Of a stretch of DNA of 64,000 nucleotides, positions 37,631 to 48,155 are shown piece after piece; the stretch's first letter is position 1, and the number at the start of each line of letters is the position of its first letter. The translations under genes were made by a program, and so were the position numbers. Origin of the DNA: Anodontia alba (taxonomy: Eukaryota; Mollusca; Bivalvia; Lucinida; Lucinidae); NCBI GenBank assembly GCA_964016985.1, contig OZ024823.1, positions 60,966,514 to 61,030,513 of the forward strand, in the 5' to 3' direction. Under the pieces are notes generated by a model, which saw nothing but the letters and a program-made list of their open reading frames with translations, was not told the DNA's origin and did no database searches.

Positions 37631-38325
37631 ATACCTACCCCTCATGATGGTACTTATGATATAATTTTACAGAGAGTTTCTCATAATTCAGTTGTTAACC
37701 AAAGTGGCAGATGATTGATTGAAAGGTGTGTTGATAACCAGTTGTATGTTTTGAATGGTCGAACATTAGGTGATTTAACAGGTCAGTACACTTGCCACAC
37801 GCCATGCGGTTGTAGTACAGTTGATTACTTCATAGTCAGCAGATCTTTATCAAATTTTACTAAAAGCATGAAGGTTCACGATTTTAATTTCCTTTCTGAC
37901 CACTGTATGTTGACTGCAAAATTACGGTTAGGTTCCAATTTATGCCATGATGAGAATACGCCCGGATAATATTTTTGAGCGCTTAGCACCTGATAGATTT
38001 ATATGTTCTGAGCGCTCCAAAATCAAATTTCAGGACGTGTTTCTCTCTCCATCAGTTCAAGCAAAAATTAACAATCTTAACTTGATCACTGGACAAGGTC
38101 ATTACGATGTTGATAGTTTAATTGAGGCTGTAACAGATGTAATTGTCTCTGCTGGAGACATGACACTTCCTAGGAAAACTTTTAAATTGGAAAAAAAAAA
38201 CGCACAACGTGAACATAAAAAATATGGTTTGACAAAGACTGTCATTATTTGGTAATGGAATTGAAATCAGCTAAGAATGCATTTAATAGAAACACAGATA
38301 ATGCTTATTTACGATGTAAGAAAGG

Positions 38326-39034
38326 TAATAGAAAAGTCCAGAGAGTGCCACAATCACAAACCGCAGCCCTTCCCAGACCCCAAGAGGAAGAGGAAACCGA
38401 CAAATCTAAACAAGCACAAACCGAACAAACGTACGAAAAGCACTAAGATTAGCTCTCTCTTCCCCAAGCGAGGTAATCGCAATACTAAAAGGACTGAAAA
38501 ACACAAGAACAAAATGACACACGGAAAGACATACAACAAATCGCCTCGTAGAATAAACTACAAAGCAACAAAGAGTAAGACTAACACAGGGACCACCGCC
38601 TTAGAACGGTCGGTAGAGCAAACCACCGCGGGGTTTAAAGCACTTTTACAGCTAACTAACTTCACCTCGGGTCCCGATGCAACTCTTAATACAGAAATAC
38701 ATAAAAATTCGGTTCGCATATAGGATCCCAACTCAGTCAATGCATCAAAGCGAAAACATAAAAATCAAATTAATCACTATAATAAACAAAGACGAGTACT
38801 CCTGGCTAATTCTACTGTATGCCAGAGTAAATGAAAACCAATAGTTGAACCACGGCGGGCCAAGCCAAAGACATATCGTCAAGCCCCTACCCACTGGTTA
38901 AAGTTTTACGAAGAGGCCGTCATTGAGTCTGAGACTCGAACCGCCGTCGTGCAATTAAAGAGTGAAGCATAGCCATCAACAATGATTGGGTTGACAACTA
39001 GGCATGCAGTCTGCCCGTAAGTTTTTTTTTTTTT
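38326..39034. mobile_element. ORF1-like repeat inserted in LINE C (copy 3 of 3)
   Basis: The block starts GAAAAGTCCAGAGAGTGCC and shares ~560 bp with 36,478-37,045, including the basic frame KRKRKPTNLNKHKPNKRTKS, TKISSLFPKRGNRNTKRTE and TALERSV. Its right part (38,880-39,034) is different: on the minus strand it holds a GGTTCGAGTCTC B-box-like motif and TGGCTATGCTTCA, reminiscent of a tRNA-derived head, and it ends in a T-run near 39,020. LINE C sequence stops at about 38,325 and resumes at about 39,035. Confidence 0.65.
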
Positions 39035-39802
39035 TTAAGTTTAAAGAATATAAAGTTTAAAAGAAGAAGGTTTGACGAAAATTTAACGAATGTGCTAAAT
39101 GAGGCGATGCAGAAAGATCCACAAACCGCGTGGAAAATAATTGATGAATTGAAAAGCGAATCAAGCAGGGAAAATAAATCACCAGGCATGGTTTGATCAT
39201 TTTAAATAATTATTAAATACTGAGATTAACCCTATTGACAGTAGTAGGCAAAATTCCGTGAAAAATGAACTTAATAACAATGAGAAATTAAACCAAACTA
39301 GTGCTTTAGATTATAACATGACTGAAAAAGAAGTTTTGCGGCCTCTAAGAAGCTTGAAAATAATAAAGCAAGTGCATATGACCTGTTAAAAATGAGATGA
39401 TAAAATCAGCACTCCCGTTTCGTTCAAAATCAATAACTCAAGCATTTAACACGATTTTAAATACTGGTAAGTTTCTAGAGTCTTGGAAAAATGGAATTAT
39501 AAAACCAGTCCACAAAAATGGAAGTCAGTTTGACCCAAATATTTATGTCTCCCCCTGACAGGGGTGGAGACATATTGTTTTTTCCTCGATTGTCTGTCCG
39601 TCTGTCCGTCCGTCACGCAATAGTGTCCGCTCTATAACTTGAAAACCGTTCAAGATATTTTCATGAAACTTCATAGAAGTATAAAGCATCATCAGACGAT
39701 GTGCTGACCACAAGAATTATAACTCTTGTCTATACATTTTTTGGAGTTATTCTCCTTTGAAATTAGAGAATGGTAATTTCGTGCCCGCTCTATAACTTGA
39801 AA

Positions 39803-41574
39803 TTAATTAATTTTGGATGCTGTTGAAGAATATGCACGACGCTGGGCCAAGAAAGAGGACATGGAGGTTGATACCCTGTCCGAATGGGTTAAATCGGTAA
39901 TGTCTTTGGTAAACAGACATGTCTCAATACTCAGCAGAACCATGTCTCGCCGACATGAATCGGTGTTTGATAATCCAGATGTTGCTGCTGAGTTAGCTGA
40001 AATCCATGAAAAAGTTGTCGTTGTTCCAACAAGGCATCTAACAACATTGTGTTTGTTTGCAAAACACACTATATAAACTGCTTAATGGAAGAGCTTGGTA
40101 TGAGTACCATGACTGGAAATCCTACATATAATCTTACCGCAATGTCCAAGGACGAAATTCTACGAAACCATAATTCGGTGATGCTGACATTCGGAATTTC
40201 CCTCTCAGAGGAAGATATGACCTTCCAAAATTGTACTGGATTCCTAAACTTCATAAGAATCCGTACAAGCAGAGATGTATTGCGGGTTCGGCTAAGTGCT
40301 CTTTCTCAGATTCTAACACGGATCCTAACCGCAGTTAAAGAGGGCCTTCAGAAGTATTGTGACACTTCATATGCCAGGAGTGGTGTTAATCAGATGTGGA
40401 TCCTGAAAAACTCCAAAGAGCTTTTAGAAAACCTAAAGGCACAATCTCTTCATTCCGTCAACAGTATAAAATGTTTCGATTTCTCTACTCTTTACACAAC
40501 AATTCCTCTTGATAAATTGAAATCTAAATTAAAGGAAATTATCAACCAGTGTTTCTTCCATAAGAATGGTAACCGTCGCTTTCAGTATGTTGTCATTGGC
40601 TACAAAAACACAACTTCGTTCTGGATCACTCTGATGTACCACAAAAATACTCAGACGTCATAAAGATGCTAGAATATCTAATCGACAATACTTTGTGGAG
40701 TTCGGCGGACGGATATTTCAGCAAACAATCGGTATACCGATGGGAACTAACTGTGCATCGTTGCTTGCCGACTTGTTTTTATACTCGTATGAGGCGGAGT
40801 TTGTACAAAGTCTCCTCAAAGCAGGTAAGAAACACCTTCACAACAATTCAATTTCACATACAGATATATAGAAGATGTATTGTCTCTGAAAAACACAAAA
40901 TTTGCAGCAGAGTATTTGGAATTCAACTATCCACGTGAACTTGAAAAAAAGGAAACAACGGAGACTGCAGCCTCCTCCTCATACTTCGATTGTTATCTCT
41001 ACATTGACAATGGCTTTACGGCAAACGGGATAACTTCAATTTTCCCATTGTTAACTTTCCATTCCTGAGCAGTAATATCCTTTCTGCACCAGCAAACGGC
41101 GTTTACGTATAACAGTTAATCCGTTATGCCAGAGCCTGTTCAAATTATCAGGACTTCATGGAGCGTGGGAAAGTACTCACTGTAAAGTTGTTGAGCCAAG
41201 GTTATCAAAAAAAAAAAAAAAAAAAAAAAAAAAAGGACTGGTAGCAACACTTAGGAAGTTCTATGGGAGACATCATGATCTAGTCAATCCCTATAATGTA
41301 GCAGTTTCCAGAATTGTTTCTGATGTTTTTGCCAATGACGAGCCATAAGTGTACTTCCAAAATCCCGGACATACGCTTCTACCTACATTTCCTTCGTTCA
41401 GCCTATGGGCATGGTGGGCGAAGCTTGCTTACCAAGTAATGCTTACTATCCGCGGACGCCTGATTACACCCTTTATTCTGGGGTCCATGTCTGTGGGTCT
41501 GAACATTCTGATTCGTCATTCGTTTACGGATTTATGAGTTTGGATTATGGCTTGGGTACCATGACCACAACTAC
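39803..41574 (+). mobile_element. Penelope-like retroelement
   Basis: A 1.77-kb insertion in the satellite, flanked by TTGAAA at 39,797-39,802 and 41,575-41,580. It encodes a degraded reverse transcriptase (separate entry). The 3' terminus AACTAC is the same in the independent 5'-truncated copy at 11,781-12,129, which has its own 6-bp duplication. No GIY-YIG endonuclease is visible and no LTR-like ends are seen. Assignment rests on the LYTTIP and GIPMGTNC motifs. Confidence 0.7.
39813..41345 (+). pseudogene. Penelope-like reverse transcriptase pseudogene
   Basis: Frames in order: EEYARRWAKKEDMEVDTLSE and VVVPTRHLTT (39,813-40,076); HYINCLMEELGMSTMTGNPT, FDFSTLYTTIPLDKLKSKLK and KNGNRRFQYVVIGYK (40,049-40,663); MLEYLIDN, then in another frame FQQTIGIPMGTNC, ASLLADLFLYSYEAEFVQSL; then RYIEDVLSLKNTKFAAEYLE; finally SCANYQDFMERGKV-like text, LLSQGYQ and, after a 28-bp A-run at 41,207-41,234, LVATLRKFYGRHHDLV. 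At least five frame breaks. Motif C reads YIED (40,865-40,876) where RTs have Y-x-D-D, so one catalytic Asp is Glu. The upstream part and the LYTTIP motif are characteristic of Penelope-like RTs known from invertebrates. Confidence 0.7.
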
Positions 41575-42466
41575 TTGAAAGTCATTCAAGATGTTGTCAT
41601 GAAACTTCATAGAAATATAAAGCATCATCAGACGACGCGCAGAATACAATAGCCGTAACTCTTGTCTATACAGTTTTTAGCTATTCCCCTTTGAAATTTG
41701 GCAGTGGTCATTTCGTGTCCGCTCTATAACTTGAAAACCCTTCAAGATATTTTCATGAAACTTCATAGAAACATAAAGCATCATCAGATGACGTGCATAA
41801 CACAAGAACGGTAACTCTTGCGTATAGTTTTGTAGTTATTCCCCTTTGAAATTTGACAATGGTCATTTCGTGTCCGCTTTATAACTTGAAAACACTTCAA
41901 GATATTTTCATGAAATTTCATAGAAATATACAGCATCATCAGACAAAGTGTACAACAAAAGAACTGTAACTCTTGCCTATAGTTTTGTAGTTATTCCCAT
42001 TCGCATTGATAATTATCATTTTGTGTCCGCTCTATAACTTGAAAATTCCTTCAAAATATTTTCATGACACTTCATAGAAATATAAAGCATCATCAGACGA
42101 TATGCACAACACAAAAACCGTAACTCTTGTCTATACAATTTTGGAGTTATTCCCCTTTGAAATTCAACAATGGTAATTTCGTATGAAAACCGTTCAAGAT
42201 ATTTTCATGAAACTTTATAGAAATATAAAGCATCATCAGACGACGTGCACAACACAAGAACCATAACTCTTGTCTACATTTTGGAGTTATTCCCCTTTGA
42301 AATTTGACAATCGTTATTTCGTGTCCATTCTATAACTTGAAAACAGTTCAAGATATTTTCATGAAACTTCATAGAAAATAATATAAAGCATCATCAGATG
42401 ACGTGCAGACTACAAGAAGCGTAACTTGTCTATATACTTTTGGAGATATTTCCCTTTGAAGTATAT

Positions 42467-43782
42467 CAGTTCAGTTTCAGTTTTCGGATTTTTAACGCTG
42501 CCAGGCAACTGAGTCACATAAAGGCAGCGCCAGATAAATCTGGATTAGTTTTACTGGACTACTGGGTTGGCTTGAAACGGTGCCTAGTTATCATTCATAA
42601 CTAGGTCACCTCGCCCAGACACAGAGTGCGTGCACGTCCAGACACGGTGCGGGCGTCCAAACCTCGTGCGAGAGTAGAAATCCAGCCTGTAAGTTGCAGA
42701 ATTTTGACGATCGGCCGAATAGTTAGAGCTTTTAATCTCGTACCTAATGCGCGTCAATTCCGACTGCGTAGTGCATTAGGTACTCAGCTCGAGTCGTACG
42801 AAAGTTTCAGACACTAGCCGAGGAAGGGAGTCCCCAGAGGGGTGTCCTCACCCAGGCTGACGAGACGGTGTCCTCACACAAGTTAATGAAAATAGAAGGG
42901 TGTCTTCACCCATGATCTAGAAGGGTGTCCTCACCCGAGTCTATAGCGTGGTTCTACTCTGATGAACGGGTACTTTCTCTTTGGGTCACCGCAGGAACGC
43001 TCCAGGAAGCCAAACCAGGATATGATATTCTTCTGTAGCTTTCCTGATTCGGCTAGCTCTTCCATCTTTGTGTAAAATTCTTCATGGTGGTACTTGGACG
43101 TTGGTCCCTTGATGAGTAGCCAATCCTTCTTCCAAGGTCGATGCAAGAAGTAGGCTGGCAGGTCGACGTTCATCTCCTCTTCTTCTGGGATTCTTTGTGC
43201 TTTAATGATTGCAACGTCGTTTCCATGAAGCTTGTTGCTGAGAGCGTCCTGGAGGTCGTATTTATCGTGGAGCATGTATTCTTCTTCGTAGTGTAAGGAG
43301 CAGTACTGGATCGGGCGATCTGTCGCTGGTGCTGGAGACTCTTTTCTGGCTTTCTTCGAAGGTGGTGACTCGGGATCCGCTGGTGCTGGTCTGGTGATGG
43401 TCGGCGATGTGGGGATGGTAGCTGTGTTCTTGTAGCGTGGTCTGATGATCTGTTGCGGTGTCTGTAGTATAGTCTGTGTCGGTGGTGGTAGCGTCTCCCT
43501 CTCTATCTGCGTCGGTACTCGGCGTGGCGGCGGTCTTGTAGCTGGAACGGGCTGGCAAGGCCACTCGCCAGTAGGGGGTGCAGGCTGCCTCCTGCTTTCA
43601 GCCCCCCACTTGTAGAATCTCGGCGTTGGTAACTTCTTATGAAAGGTTAGTTCAACCCGAACTAAGTCCTTTCCGTCGGACATCCTCCAAAGTGGAATGC
43701 CGACATACTTGTACTCGCTCAGAGTCCTGAGGAGTACACCAGGCATAACTCAATCAGATATGGTTATTCGTCATTTAGCGAT
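42467..43782 (-). mobile_element. Gene-sized mobile element with unknown ORF, copy 1
   Basis: A 1.3-kb block flanked by a perfect 12-bp duplication TTTGAAGTATAT (42,455-42,466 and 43,783-43,794) inside the satellite. No TIRs and no poly(A). On the minus strand it has a 36-nt leader, a 271-aa ORF and a ~460-nt 3' region. That 3' region includes short GGGTGTCCTCACCC-type direct and inverted repeats and ~150 bp matching the MULE 5' leader (14,800-14,857, 15,162-15,200 and 17,333-17,385), and it ends ACTGAAACTGAACTG. The TSD length and absence of TIRs favour target-primed retroposition. Confidence 0.65.
42931..43746 (-). CDS. 271-aa protein of unrecognised family
   Basis: An uninterrupted frame begins ATG 36 nt inside the element's 5' end and stops with TGA at 42,931-42,933. 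N-terminal block (about residues 1-50): VGIPLWRMSDGKDLVRVELT and FHKKLPTPRFYKWG. The middle (about 55-140) is Pro/Thr/Arg-rich and probably disordered, with a basic PPSKKARKE that could act as a nuclear signal. The C-terminal block (about 145-270) is acidic then basic: YDLQDALSNKLHGNDVAII, PWKKDWLLIKGPTSKYHHEE, MEELAESGKLQK. A diverged paralogue at 47,050-47,794 keeps the N block (GKDLVTVELTFHK), SGEWPCEP and the C block (PPTSKFFYEEEW). No membrane segment, zinc finger or catalytic motif is recognised. Conservation of both ends across two mobile copies implies a real protein; function unknown. Confidence 0.65.
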   Translation of the reverse strand: MPGVLLRTLSEYKYVGIPLWRMSDGKDLVRVELTFHKKLPTPRFYKWGAESRRQPAPPTGEWPCQPVPATRPPPRRVPTQIERETLPPPTQTILQTPQQIIRPRYKNTATIPTSPTITRPAPADPESPPSKKARKESPAPATDRPIQYCSLHYEEEYMLHDKYDLQDALSNKLHGNDVAIIKAQRIPEEEEMNVDLPAYFLHRPWKKDWLLIKGPTSKYHHEEFYTKMEELAESGKLQKNIISWFGFLERSCGDPKRKYPFIRVEPRYRLG

Positions 43783-44288
43783 TTTGAAGTATATAGTTTC
43801 ATGTCTGCTATATAACTTGAAAACAATTTAGGATATTTTCATGAAACTTCATAGAAATGTTACGCATCATCAGACAACGTGCAGGATTATCGCCTTGGAT
43901 TTCCTCAGACAATGGACTCTTCTTTTTTGACAGTTCACTTCATTAACTCGGGTGGAAGGATTAAACAGTTGCTTGTGTTTTGAAAATCATTGCACAAACT
44001 GAGTTAGAACAAACAATGCAGCCGAGCATACCGACTTTCATAAAAGTGGGGTGCAATTTTCAAGTATTTTGCACAGGGGGCGAATCTTAGGAAAATTTTT
44101 ATTTATAGGCTAAAATTAGGGGTGTAAATTAAATTTCTGGTGAAGAAAAATGTATGATTTTGAAATAATTTTCCCAGAAAATCGTTCGCACCCCCTTTAT
44201 CCCCTTTGTATATGACTTGCAATGATGATAAACAATTAGTATGGGTAAACTTTCTATATGTGAGTGACAGCTGAGGGAAGACATATGT

Positions 44289-44337
44289 TTTTTTTTTTTT
44301 TTGTTTTTTTTTTGTTTTTTTTTTTTTGTTTTTTTTA
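44289..44337. repeat. T-rich low-complexity tract
   Basis: Runs of T broken by single G's. It marks the right border of the satellite insertion; LINE C coding text resumes immediately after. Confidence 0.9.
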
Positions 44338-44750
44338 AGAACAGCTCTAGTTACAGAGGTATTACTCTTAGTAGCTGCCTTGGTAAGATATTCTGTCATG
44401 TATTACTCTTGGTAGTTGCCTTGGTAAGTTATTCTGTCATGTAATTAATAACAGAATCAGTTCCAATTTAGAGAACATCGCTTTCTTAAAACAAGAACAG
44501 GCTGGTTTCCATAAAAGCTATCGAACATCTGACCACATATTTGTGTTAAGAACTAAAATTGATAAATATGTATTGAATTTTAAAAAAATGGTAGTAAATT
44601 ATTTGCAGGTTTCATTGATTTGAGAAAATTATTCGATACGGTATGGCATGATGGATTGTTTCATGAACTACAAAACTGGAATCAGTGGTAAAATTTATAA
44701 TGTGATAAAATCTATGTATAATAGTTCTCAGTCAAGGATTAAATTTAAAA

Positions 44751-45258
44751 GGGAACACAACCTTAAAAGATATTGTGCTTTAAAGTAAAGAACTTTACAA
44801 ACAATGAATTTTGACACAAATTTGATCAAAATCGGTGGAAAATTAAGTAGGTTATAGAGAATTGAATACTTTAACATTAGTGGAATGGGCTCCGCCATTT
44901 TGAATATTTAATAAGGTTTCATAAAAATTAAAACTCGTTTCAAAAAGATAGTTATTCTCATAAAGTTGGTTTATTTTGGGGGATATGATTGCTTGTCACT
45001 AGAATTAAAAGATTATAAAAAAATATGTAACAAACTTATTCTTAAAAACCTTTTATAATTTGGTTTTGCATATTTAATTTGGGCTGTGTGACGTCACAAA
45101 GCCTACAATATGGCGGCATCCATGACAGCCATTATAAACATATTCAAACCACTATAATTTCCTTATGTCTGGGCCGATTTTGAAAACTCGTGCATCAAAA
45201 TAAATGGCTTGTAAAGCACTTTACTCCAAAATATACTTACAACTTATATTTCGTTCCC
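44751..45258. mobile_element. ~508-bp TIR element in LINE C RT
   Basis: The ends are AAAGGGAAC and GTTCCCCTTT, short inverted repeats with TTTAA-like flanks on both sides. LINE frame text stops at about 44,750 (SRIKFK) and resumes after 45,258 (TMSEHIEITQG). The interior has TGTGACGTCAC near 45,088 and no coding domain. Likely a MITE. Confidence 0.65.
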
Positions 45259-46264
45259 CTTTAAGCATACAATGTCTGAACATATTGAAATAACGCAGGG
45301 AGTACATCCAGGTAGTATTTTAAGTCCCTCACTAAAAACATATTTGTAAATTACATAGGTAATGATTTGTTAGAAAATAATATTCCAATTTTACATAGTT
45401 CTGTAATAAGTCATTTACTTTATGTTGACGATTTGTTACTACTGTCAACATCTGAAACTGAATACAACACAATAAAACCATGAATTTTGTAATAAGCAGG
45501 GTCTTTCTGTAAATGAAGACAAATCTAAAGTAATGGTCTTTTCTGTGAGTGGACGTATATCAAAAATCGATATATATTTACATTTGGGCAGGTAAGTTTG
45601 AAATGTGTGAACCAGTGTAAATATTTGGGAGTTAACATCTCTTCTAATGGCAAATTTTTGACTGCAGAAAAGAACTTAAGCTTAAAGGTCAGCAGGGCAT
45701 TGTTTTCGATTTAGCTAAGTATTTTTGACAGTACTATCAAGCCTTCTGCAGTTTTGCGAATTTTTGATTCACTTATAAAACTAATAGTGAGATTTGGGCA
45801 GGATATAAAACGTGTTACCATAAAAAAGTCTATCGATGAAATGTTTGAAATGCAGTTTAAAGGCCGTAATGATTTTGATAAGATAGTGAGATTTGGGCAG
45901 GATATAAAATGTGTTACCATAAAAAGTCTATCGATGAAATGTTTGAAATGTAGTTTAAAGGTCATAATGAATTTGATAAGAATTTACAAGAATTTCTAAG
46001 TATGTTTTAGGAGTATATTCAAAAGCTTCCAGTTTTGCTGTCCTTAGTGAGCTGGGTCAGTTTCCATTTATAATCTCTATTATTGCCAGCTGTGTTAATT
46101 CTTGGCTACATACAATACAATCAAATAGCGAGTCACTTATAACAGCGGCATATTGGGAACAGTGTAATAACTCTGGATTGAAAAGTTTGTGGTTAGGTTT
46201 TATTAAAACTATACCAAGTAATGTAGGATTTTCACATGTATAGGATAATCATTGTACGTTCAAT

Positions 46265-46742
46265 CTTGGACCCAGTATACACTGGACTAGTAACTACGGT
46301 ATAGGTATTGTATTTATTGGGAATATGTTGTCGTGGCTGAGTTTTTACAATTTTGTATGATGAAGTTTAAATGCTCATATTTCAATTATTTTTCAAAATA
46401 TCTGAGATTTGTTTTCAAAAAGCAATAGGTCAATATTTTACCTTTAAATCTGCAGCATTATATTTAAGGAAAAACCAACAGTTTTTGTAAACATCAACGA
46501 GAAAACTAGGTACCCATTTTAGCTGTTTTCGGCATTTTTTAGCAGAAAAGCATCTGAAATTCGCCCAAAATGATGTTATAACCACCTATTAAAAACAATT
46601 TATTACAACTTCAGTTTTTATCCAAAATCATTTTTAATGACCATAGTGCTGTAAAATAGCGCTAAGATCAAGCCACGACAACATATTTTGACAGTTCCGT
46701 TAGTGACAAGTCCGGGTATTATTAGGTATTATTAGGTCCGAG
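46265..46742. mobile_element. 478-bp MITE in LINE C with 7-bp TSD
   Basis: GTTCAAT flanks the block at 46,258-46,264 and 46,743-46,749. The ends are CTTGGACC and, from the right reverse complemented, CTCGGACC. LINE coding text continues on either side. No ORF inside. GTCGTGGCT near 46,332 and AGCCACGAC near 46,671 extend the inverted symmetry. Confidence 0.75.
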
Positions 46743-46941
46743 GTTCAATGTGTCTGCTTTACTTACAAGTATAAAGGCCAAATTAAAGGAAAGGTTCATT
46801 TCATTTTGGAAGAAAAGTCTGAATTCTGAAGTTGGAATGGATAAGTTAAGGACATATAATCTTTTAAGAAAAAAAGAATGTATTCGAAATTTATTGGATA
46901 TTCTACCGGATAGAGAACATCTATAAGCTTTAACTGCCTTT

Positions 46942-48155
46942 CATTTTTCTCATCATTCGACCTTCGACCGAAGAGTAAACATCGACTAATAATCAACCAA
47001 CATGGATCTTGTTCCAGTTATTATACAAAAAATACTGAGGGACCGGATTTAACCTGGCGCCTCTATGGAGACTCGCCGAGGGGAAGGACCTAGTAACGGT
47101 AGAATTGACGTTCCACAAGGCTACATGTAACTGATCATCGACTGGTAGGAAGAAGGGGGATCCAAGCAGAACCGCTAAGTCTGCTCCCTCTAGTGGCGAG
47201 TGGCCTTGCGAGCCCAGACCAGCCAGCAAGCCTACAGAAGTTCTGCGTCAGACATCGCCGCCAGCAGAGTCTACACTGACAGTAGAGCCACCAGCGACCA
47301 TCCGCCGACCGACGACACTCACAGCCAGCGACGAAAAAGGACCTACAGTAGTCTCACCATTTAGCGAAGAGACCACCGCCGACAAAGATATGGACACCAT
47401 CACAACATGCAACATGGAGTGTCCAGACAATCTCAACAAATACACGATCTCCAAGATCATCCACCACAGATTTACCGACGGAGAAGATCTAATCCTCTAC
47501 CAGCCATCCTTCGCCTTGATACAGCCTTCAACAGCTGACAAAGCCAGCTATTATAAGCCACCCACCTCCAAGTTCTTCTACGAAGAAGAATGGCAGTGTA
47601 TGCAAGAGATATCAGGCGAGATGACCAAGAAGAGCTGTCAGCAAACCTGGGACAGGCCGAAACGAGACTACGTCCAGAAGCTGGTAGAGCTACAGTTTGG
47701 CTACCTTGATTCTGATTGGTCGAAATTTACCTACTTAGAAAGATGTAAATATCATTTTGCAGCCGATATTGGCACGATGTTTACATCAATTTAAAGCTCA
47801 CTCTTTAGTCTGATATACTGCACTCAAAATTCTGTAACTTACTGTGTGCTTCCGATTTCATTTGCGCCGTTGACCGCAAGGCGAGGAGTCTATGCTCGGG
47901 CAGAAACTCCGTCTTAAAGCCCGTCACGGAAGCGCAGAAAATTGCCTCTTCACCTGAACCTTAGACCTTGCACCGTCGCCTCTAATTATCTCCTTTTGCT
48001 ATTCCTGGCATGTTCGGTGACCGCAAGGAAGACTGACGTGAACTTAACAGACGATTGACGATGTACAGACACGGGTGTAGGGGTTGTGCCTGTTATGGTT
48101 TCGTACCCTGGGACCCCCTGAATCTGAGAGACTTAACTGAAACAACAACAACAAC
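46942..48155 (+). mobile_element. Gene-sized mobile element with unknown ORF, copy 2
   Basis: A ~1.2-kb insertion between LINE C residues REHL-ALTAF and FRISAHNF. It carries a diverged paralogue of the 271-aa ORF and ends CTGAAACAACAACAACAAC, a short (AAC)n tail typical of some non-LTR-mobilised sequences. The 3' text ACTGAAAC is shared with copy 1. Target duplication is not clear (CTTT at both borders at most). Confidence 0.6.
47050..47797 (+). pseudogene. Paralogue of the 271-aa protein, frameshifted
   Basis: The N block TWRLYGDSPRGKDLVTVELT then FHKAT is followed by a TAA near 47,130 in that frame. The text continues as GRKKGDPSRT and APSSGEWPCEPRPASKPTE, a Thr-rich linker and the C block in frame 47,390-47,794 (NLNKYTISKIIHHRFTDGED, PPTSKFFYEEEWQCMQEIS, WDRPKRDYVQKL). 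The last ~30 residues differ from copy 1. Order and spacing match the intact ORF on 42,931-43,746. Broken, but informative for defining the family's conserved ends. Confidence 0.6.

Larger units (their letters stand above)
39547..44338 (+). repeat. Hairpin-headed ~145-bp satellite element in LINE C
   Basis: It begins with a 25-bp hairpin GTCTCCCCC-TGA-CAGGGGTGGAGAC (39,547-39,571), then CTGTCCGTCTGTCCGTCCGTC-type text, then tandem units with GTGTCCGCTCTATAACTTGA, AAGATATTTTCATGAAACTT and AAGCATCATCAGACGA. Units recur near 39,629, 41,595, 41,718, 41,871, 42,029, 42,190 and 42,340, with more at 43,800. It is itself interrupted by a Penelope-like element and the unknown-ORF element. After 43,900 the sequence is non-repetitive and T-rich (44,289-44,337). 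The span breaks LINE C between DPN and SSYRGIT. Confidence 0.75.
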
